From: Sorex araneus
Lineage: Eukaryota > Chordata > Mammalia > Eulipotyphla > Soricidae
Reading direction: 5' to 3'
Length of the DNA stretch: 64,000 bases
Assembly: GCF_027595985.1 (NCBI RefSeq)
Contig: NC_073304.1
Location: 216,754,000-216,817,999 of the forward strand
Notes under the pieces: model-generated
Databases searched by the model: none
The model's input: only the letters and a program-made list of their open reading frames with translations
Told to the model about the DNA's origin: nothing
Program-made: the position numbers and the translations under genes
In this document: piece by piece, positions 48,301-57,300 of the stretch
Position numbering within the stretch: the stretch's first letter is position 1
How the letters are laid out: every line of letters begins with the position of its first letter

Positions 48301-51300
48301 CCCTATCCAATGTACTATCTCTCCGGTCCCTTACTGAAAATTTTTATCATTATGCATGCTGGGTTTTGCCACGTGCCTTTCTATATCCAATGAATTTATC
48401 TATTGAAGTTGAACGAATCAGCTAAAAACAACTATTATCTGTTTGTGTGGGTGAGGAATAGAGGCTCAGGCAGCACAGAAGGTACTGGTTAGCTGCTATC
48501 ACGGCAGAAGCTAAGTGAGTGCAGTTTTTCTTCCAAGTTCATTTTAAGTGGCTGTTGACAGACTTCAAATCCAAATTTCATCTCACTCACGTGGCACGTA
48601 GTAAGTTTTAAGTCCGTGTTGGCCATTGGCTGGAGATAACAATTCCTGGTCAGACAGGAGCTAGAGCTTTACATGCAAGAGCCTGGGCCAATCCCTCGCA
48701 CCATTAGGTGTGAACCCAAACCCCAAAAGACAGACAGAATAACCAATTCCTATCACATTGACCTCTACCTCTACTATGCAACTTGCTTACCCAGAGCCAA
48801 AGTCCTGAGAAAAAGTAGAACAAGACAGAAATTAGTCCTTTTGTAATTTAATCTCTGAAAGTGTTATCGAAGGTCTTTTGCAGTGTTTCATTGTTAGAAA
48901 TGAGCCACTATGTCTAGTTCATTCTCAAGAGAAAGAGATTATACAAAGCTGTGAATACTAACTAGGAGGGGGGAATTATTTGAAGGCCATTTTAGAGTGT
49001 GCCTCTGTAACATTCAGATGACCATGTGATTTTAATGCTTGATTTCAGAGAGCAATTAATCTCACCTGCTGCTTTGGCTATACAGTCCAACAAGCCAAAC
49101 TGCTCTGACATTTATCTATCATGTTGGGAATTGAACTTCAGGCAGCTTCTCTATTCCTGAGCAACCAAAGTAACCCAGACACACTTATTCATTCATTTTT
49201 TCTTTGGGGGCCACACCTAGCAGTGCTTCTGGGATGGTAAATCCAAGACAGTGTTGAGTATCTGTGGCAAACCTGATATCCTTGGCTTGTTCCTAAGCTT
49301 AAGGGGAAATAGTAAATATGATTCTAGGTTTCTCATGTAATTAATCAGATTTAGAAAGTTGTCATTCTTTTTAAAAAATGCATGTGCTACCAGTGACCCA
49401 TTAGACACTGGTCCCTAGAAATATTATTATTATTGAACATTTAATTTTGCAAAATGCTTTTTTCTAGACTTAATGAAGAAATAAAATCTCTATTTTATTT
49501 TTATGCCACATCAGGTGGTACTCAGGACTTATTCCTATCTCTGCACTCAGGGCTCAGGACCATTTGGGGTGCCAGGGATTGAACTTGGGTTGCCTGCGTG
49601 CAATGAAAGCACCTTACTTGCTGTGCAATCTCTCAGGAACCCAAAATCAGTTTTTCTGGGATAAATTCAAGCTGGGTATGATTTTTCTTTTCATATATTA
49701 TTGCGGACAGTTTGATAATATACACATATATACTCCCTCTGTCCTAACGCTTGTAGCTATTCTGAGATGACAGTGGATCAGGCACACTTGGTAGTGGTGC
49801 TTGTTGTGGGGTGTGACTCTTTCAGTTTTGTTGTGTGGCTTCTTAGGGGTCACTTATGTGACTGTGGTGCTTGTACGAGACAGCAGCGTGGAGCCACTGG
49901 TGTGCACCACTGGAACCTAACACTTACAAGGCCAAGTCCCTTTTGCCTGTGAACCATCGTCTGAGACCCTGGCTTTATTGGGGGTAAGGGCTCTCAAGCA
50001 GTGCAATGAGTTCTGGGGCTATTCTCCAAGATGCTCAGCCTGGCTCTGTGGGCTGATGGACCCAGCTATGCGGTGTGGCTTGTGCCTAGTGGAGATGGGG
50101 ACCAAACCTGGGCTCTCAGCATGCTGGGCATGTATTCCTACCCTTTAGGTTAACCCCTCAGCTCCACTAACAAAAACAATGTAGTATGTTATCAGAAGCA
50201 GTAAAAACAGCCTTGTATAAAAATCATGTTTTTCACAATAATCTATACAGGATTGTTGTTTTTCTAGATACCAAATATACTCCTTTAAAAATTTTGTTTT
50301 GTTTTGGGGTCACACAGGGCAGTGCTCAGGGCTTACTCCTGGCAGGTATGGGGCAATCATATGTAGTACCAAAAATCAAACCTGGGTCGACCGCAAACAA
50401 GGCCCCTACCCACTCTATTGTCACTCTGGCCTCTGCTTTTTTCTTTTTTTTCCCAGTGTCAGGGACTGGATCCAAGTTCTTGTGTATGCAAGACATAAAT
50501 TCTCCTGCTGAGTAACAACTGTGATCTCTAAGTTAAATTTTTCTTTATTTTTGTTTCAGGGCCACACCTTGACCACATGGGATCCCAGGATCAAACCTGG
50601 GTTGGCTGAGTGCACCCACCCCTAAGTTAAACTCTTCATTTCTATAACATTAAGTATTTAGGGGAGAAAAGAGACAAGTACTTAATCTAGGACTACTAAT
50701 AGACGCTGCTGGCTGGGAAGGGATGTAAACTAGTCTCTTATACTAAGATTCTTAATCAGTCTATCAAGAATAGTAGCTGTTAAAATGACCAATCATAGTC
50801 ACCGTCAATGTGTAACCTATGCTTGAATTATCTTTTACTTTCGAAGATTCTCTTAGAGATGGCCTTTTGAATAGGAAGAGTCAGTGAATAATCCTGGCCC
50901 CTCTCTGGATAAAAGATGCTTCAGCAGTGTCTTCACTTCATTCTAACAGTTTTAACAATTTGCTTAAAAAACATTTTAATATTATTTGAGGTACATTATT
51001 ATCAACAGATTCTTGGACTGTGTTTTATGTTTACCTTCTATGATGACCTAACTCTGACATAAAGGATCAAAGCATTAGTTCACTACTTTTATACTGATTG
51101 ATAGCACTGTAGCACTGTCATCCTGTTCATCAATTTGCTCGAGCGGGCACCAGTAACGTCTCCATTGTGAGGCATTACTGTTTTTGGCATATTGAATATA
51201 CCACTAGTAGCTTGCCAGGCTCTGCCGTGCGGGTGGGATACTCTCAGTAGCTTGCCGGGCTCTCCGAGAGGGATGGAGGAATCAAACCTGGGTTGGCCAC

Positions 51301-54300
51301 ATGCAAGGCTCTCACTCCAGTACCACTGTGACTGATATAGACAAATAACATAATAAGTGCTCACAACATCCATTAACATTGACTTGCTTTTGATTATTAG
51401 CATGGCCACCACATATTCCATGTTTAAATTTCACTTTAAATATGAAGATAGGATTTTGGCAGCTTTCAAAATTTAGCTTCTTATTTCAATCCTACTTTAT
51501 TCGTTTACTTTTGGGCACACTGCTGGTGATCCTTGGCCAACCAGTGCTGCTCAGGCCTGTGGTGCCTCGGATCACCCAGGCCACCCAGCAGCAGCTGCCC
51601 TTGGTGGTGCATGGCAGGCAACCCCAGTCCTACTCTAACGTCGCTTTCTCCTTCAAAAATATCTTTCCTTTTTTTATAAAAATCAAGATGAAACCTGACA
51701 ATTACATTTAAAAGTCTGAACCTAATGGTAATACGCAGGAGCTATAACTTACCCTTCAGAGACAAAATACTTACGCATCTGTTGTCTTTGTACACCCATT
51801 TAGGTTCAGTACTTCAATATTTCTACAGTTTTGCGCAAAGGTTCTGAAACAAATTAAAAGGTCTGAAATGAAATGGGTACAGTTTGGGCCTGAGAGCATG
51901 GGTTCAGGCAACTGTATATGGCCTGTACCAGTCAGGTATGGACCTAAAAAACAAAACCCAGACTGGGTCTGGGTATCAAAGTAGCTCACAATTATGAACA
52001 AATTTAATTCTAACACAAACATTTTTCATGTAAAGCACATGCTCCAGCCCATTGCATTATGTGTCTAGTCTCAACCATAAATTTTTTTTTTTTTCTTCTT
52101 GGGTCATACCCGGTGATGCACAGGGATTACTCCTGGCTCTGCACTCAGGAATTACCCCTGGCTGTGCTCAGGGAACCATATGGGATGCTGGGAATTGAAC
52201 CTGGGTTGGCTGCATGCAAAACAAATGTCCTACCCTCTGTGCTATTGCTCCAGCCCCTCAAACATAATTTTTTTTGAGGGCCACACCTCATGGTGCTGAC
52301 TCCTGGCTCTGCACTCAGGGCAGGATTTGAGAGGTGAGATGAGGTGTTGGGGATCAAATCCAGGTTAGCTGTGGGCAAATGGCTTAGCCGCTGTACTAGC
52401 TGTACTATCCTCCAGTCCCCTCAACCAAAAATTAAAGATTTTTTTTTTTTTTTTGCTTTTTGGGCCACACCTGGTGATGTTCAGGAGTTTACTCTTGGCC
52501 CTGTGCTCAGAATCACTCTTTGCAGTGCATGGGGGACCATCTATGATACCAGGGACTGAATCCAGGTTGGCTGCATGCATGTACTTTCTCTCTAGCCTCT
52601 CAACCAGAAAATTCAATGTTATTTATTTATATATATTTTTGCATGCCACCCAGCCTTTTTTTGGGCTGGGGGAGCAAGTTAGTTTTTATTGAAATTTATT
52701 CAGAAAGTTGTGACGGGGAGAGAAAGGAAGAAGTATGTGTTCACAAGAGAACACAGGCTTTTCCAGAGGGGAAATAGGCAAGTGAAGAAACATCAAGACA
52801 AAAAAAATGAGCTACATGTTCAAGGGAGAACAAGGGCTTGACGAACAAGCTCCAATCAGAAAATTTTCAATACGAATATTTGTTAACCAAGGTTAAAATT
52901 ATCCTAACTTTGAGTAAATTAAAGCTGCTAAAACCCTTACTCATGGCTTCAAAAGACCCGTTTGTAACATGAAAATCTGGTGGGGTTTGTTTATTTTTTT
53001 GGGTCACATCCAATGATTCTCAGGGCTTACTCCTGGCTCTGCACTCAGGATCTACTACAGATGGCTACCTTATGGGATGCCACAAACTGAGCCCATGTTG
53101 GCCTCATACAAGGCAAATGCCCCCTACCCACGGTACTATCCCCCTGGCCCTCAAAATCACATTTCTTACTGCTTGATGTAAAGTTTTGGCCACCTTAGCA
53201 GTGCTCAGGGCTTACTCCTGGCTCTGTGCTCAGGAATCACTTCTGGTTGTGCTACGGGGACCATATGTGATGCTGGGGATCAAACCCAGTCAGTTGTGCA
53301 CACTCCTGTACTGTACGGATAGTACAATTAACTGAACTATGGCTCGTAGCCCTGAATATTTTGTATGTTTGGGTTCAGAACAACTTAGGATTTAAAAACT
53401 AGCCTTTTGTGGAGTGACAGTGTACTGCTTATTTCAGCAAAGAAAATAATATAATCAGTAGGTTCTTGCCTTAATGCATTGTCTCCTACTCCAAGACACC
53501 CACGAAGACTTAGCTTTCGTAAAAAGCCCCCACATCTTTTTGAGATATTCTCCACTACCCGGCCCTGTAAAAAGACAGGAAAACAAAACAAGGTAAGTAA
53601 CCCCATTTTTTTTTTAAATGCATCCCCTTATTTCAATTTAAAGATTTAATTAAACAAGAAAATTTTAACCTGGAATGAGAAAGCTTTTGATTAATCCAGC
53701 TACATGAAACATACCCAATACTGTTATTCTGTTCAAATGTAATATGTTTTTGTATTTCAGTAATAATGTTCTATAGTTATCATATACTACATGAATACCG
53801 AATCATCCTTACTATTAGTTTTCACTCAGCTTTTAGTGAGTATTAAAGTTATTATTTTTATATCCTTTATACCATTTTTTTTCCTTTTTTCTTTTCCTTT
53901 CTTTTTTGTTTGGTGAGTCATATAAGATGGTGCTTATGAGCTACTTCCAGCTCAGGGGACTGTGTGGTACTGTGGACAGAGCCTGGCACCTTATCATGAT
54001 GTTTTTTTGATGCTCAAAATAAGACCTAATAAACACATAATGGAACTTTGCTGAATGATTTTGTGGGCTGTGTTGTTTGAAATGTTTATACCACCAACAT
54101 TAGAGAACTTTACAAAACCTAAATCCAGCATGTTAGTGGGTATTATTTTAATAGCATTCTAAAAATAATGAAAAGCACAGTGGAGGATTTTAAAATTTCT
54201 TACAGGGATTCTCAAGACAACTGAAAATATGAGTAACACTTAGTGCTTTGACTACAATGAGAGAACCAAGAATCACAGAGCTCAACTTCAGGTTAAAATA

Positions 54301-57300
54301 ATTTGGTTAAGCCAATATGCTTCTACACTTGAGAGAGAAAACTTCATTGAAAGATAAAATATGAAGCCATGAAAAAAACAGGGCAAAAACACTCCCTCAG
54401 TAAAAAAAATTTATTATGACTTTTATCTTATTCTTTTTAAATTTCATTTTCAAAGTCATGTTAAATTAGCTCTACCCCACAAAAAATAACCATTTAAAAC
54501 CACGATCCAAAGCAATGATCAAGAAGTTATGTAAATATTTACCCAAAAGTTAACTCTACTTATTTCCCAATAAACAAAAATAATAAGGTTCTCTTTAAAT
54601 GAGCAAACACAGGGTCACATTTTCACTGCAAAAATTAAAAAATATACTATTAACATAAATTTAGTATACCATTAAAATAATTCTCATTCTCAAAACAAGC
54701 TCTTGGAAACATCGCAGGCTCCTATGAAGTTCAGATGCACTGAAATTAATAGTTTCTCTCTCAAGGGAAAGGAGATTTATATGGTTGAGACTAATCTGTT
54801 CCATGCTGTAATTACAGACTAACAAGAGAAATGGGGCCACACGCTGCATAATTATACCTCAATATCCCTCTGGAAATCAAACAGGTCAATTCTTTGCCAG
54901 TTACTGCCATCCAGAGCCAAAACATTCCAGGCCTATTTTGAAAAAAAAAAAAAAGAGAGAGAGAGAAAGAGACAAAATGAGCTGAATATGAAACAAAGAA
55001 ACAAGTTGGCAATATTTTAAGTGATAATTCAATTTACCAACAATTTACTGACCAAAAATTTTCACATCTCAACATTAATTCCTAAAAGGCTTATCTTCTT
55101 TCTGACTCATATTCTTTATATTTTTCCTTTCCCACTGATTCTTTCATAAATGGTGATATGAAAATTATCAGTTATGAAAAACCTTACCTTAGAGGTCTGG
55201 GGAAATCAGGTAGTAATAAATATAACCAGATGCTACTTTCTACCTGGAAGATTCTAGTTTCTCATAAAATAAGATGGTTCAGCTGATGAAAAGCAAGTCT
55301 CACTTCATTTCTCAACTGGGAACAAAAGGATATAATAGTCTACAGACTGTTATATATGCTATCTATAGCTTCACTGGTTGGTCTAGACCTCTGTTAGTAA
55401 TCTGTCCATTTACGGGGAAGAGAGTGGAGAGATAGTACAATGGGTAGGGGACAGACTTGTGTGTGGCCCATCTGGATTCTATTCTGCCACCCAATATGGT
55501 TTTCCAAGACCTCCAGGAGTGATCCCTGAGCGCAGTCGGGAGTAAGCACTGAACATTGCGCATCGTGCAAACTGGGGCCACAGTGGGTTAAGCATCTGCT
55601 TTGCATGCAGTTGACCGGGTTTGATCCCTCACATCCCATAAGGTTCCCCAGCATCACCAGAAGTAATTCCTGAGTTCAGAGCCAGGAGTAACCCCAGAGC
55701 ATCACCTAAGTGTGCTCCCAGCCCTCCCCCCCACCTGCAAATTTCTTAAGTTTGGCACTGGAGAGAGTTCAGTGGGTTAAGGTGCTTGTTTTGCATGTAG
55801 CTGACCTAGGTTCAATCCTTGGAATCACATATGGTTCCCCATCCAGCACCACCAGGAATGACTGCTAAACACAAAGACGGGGGTAAACCCTGAACACCAC
55901 TGGTTGTGATCCGCAAACAAAAACCAGAAAATCTTTTACATTTTCATTGTTGGGGGAGGGGTGGAGTTTACCCCGTTAAAGGTAAAAGACAAACCTAAGG
56001 GGCAAACAAATTATTAAAATTACCGAATTACAAATTTTAGAGGATCAGTTCACTATAACAATCCAACCATGGGTATAATAACCTGTGTTCTAAAAAGGAA
56101 ACTGATCTACACTTCTAAGTTTTCAGGATAACTGCCAATTAAACAACAAGAAATATGTTGAGGGGCCGGGGAAGGGGAAGGTGTTTGTCTTGCCTGAGGC
56201 AGACCCAGGTTTCATTTTTGGCACAACATATGTTCCTCCAACCCCACCAACAATGATCCCTGAGTACAGAGCCAGGAATGAGCCCTGAGCACTTCTGGTT
56301 GTGCTCTCTCCCCAACTCCTGGAGAGGGGGAAAAAAAAAAGCCATTGAACAGTAGTTGAATGAGGGTAAATAAGTATCTGTTATTCTAGGAAGCTAAGTA
56401 GTTTGATAATTCTTTGTTAGGTTTTTTTTTGAGGCCTATGTTTTCCCAACAGACTGAAAATAATTTCCTTTTAATTTCAATTGTATTGGGTACCTTATTT
56501 AAAGCACTACTTGACCTAGAGGTGTGGTGCCACAGCAGGTCAGCCTGTATCCATGGGGCGAGTGCATGAGCACCCTGCTGTTGCCTTGAGGATTCCTGAT
56601 ACCCCCAAATTGCTGCTGTGTCACTGGTTGGACCCTAACAACTCAGGAACAAGTTTCCCAAGAAATTATGTGGCTAATTAAATGGCTCAGTTACACAAGC
56701 TCATTTATCGGCCTTGTTTCAGAGACCCATAAATAAATCTCGGAAGAGACCAAAAGCCGCAGTTAATCTTGGACCCATGCAAGGCCAGGGTAAATCAGAA
56801 GGGTGGGGGAAGGGGAAGGTCAGAGCTTGGTGCCACCCAAAGCAGACACCCCAGCAGTTGCTTGCTTCCACAATCCAAAATCACCACCATGCTTTTGGCT
56901 GGCAGGACTCGGGGATTATATCCCCGAGATATAATCTGATGAAAATTCAGGTATGCGGGCTTTTTGACTGAGATCTCTAGGCTTTCTCAGGGTCGGGATG
57001 GGCTATCTCCCCCAACCTCCCTGTACTTCCAGAAGTCACAACAGTCATGCCCACAACCCAAAATTGCCACCCAGATAAGAAAGCTACTCCAGCCTTACCT
57101 TCCTGATAAAAAAATACTGAATGCCCTGAAGAGCACAATAACCTCTTTGTACCTGTATTGCAACCATAATGCACAAAAGGAAAGAAAGAAAGAAAAGTGC
57201 CTGCCATAAAGGCAGACTTAGGGAAGGACAGGTTGTTGGGGAATGATGGAAGGTAAATGAGGGACACTGGTGGAGGGATGGGTGTTGAATCATTGTGCAA

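Larger units (their letters stand above)
46249..51774 (-). other. FBXL20: Largest complete FBXL20 intron in the window
   Basis: Old repeats: about 46709-46789 (-), 46804-46926 (-), 48030-48166 (-, interrupted by 47831-48018), 48181-48330 (-), 48650-48735 (+), 49196-49233 (-), 49499-49637 (-), 50290-50432 (-), 50434-50527 (-), 50539-50615 (-). 48736-49190 and 50620-51100 are unique. The stretch 49760-50165 is old and SINE-like but unclassified. Confidence 0.65.
51844..53469 (-). other. FBXL20: FBXL20 GC-AG intron
   Basis: Begins gcaaga after TTAAG and ends tttcag. Old minus-strand SINEs at about 52268-52420, 52440-52599, 52990-53151 and 53182-53354, and a dispersed repeat at 52735-52860. Confidence 0.85.
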
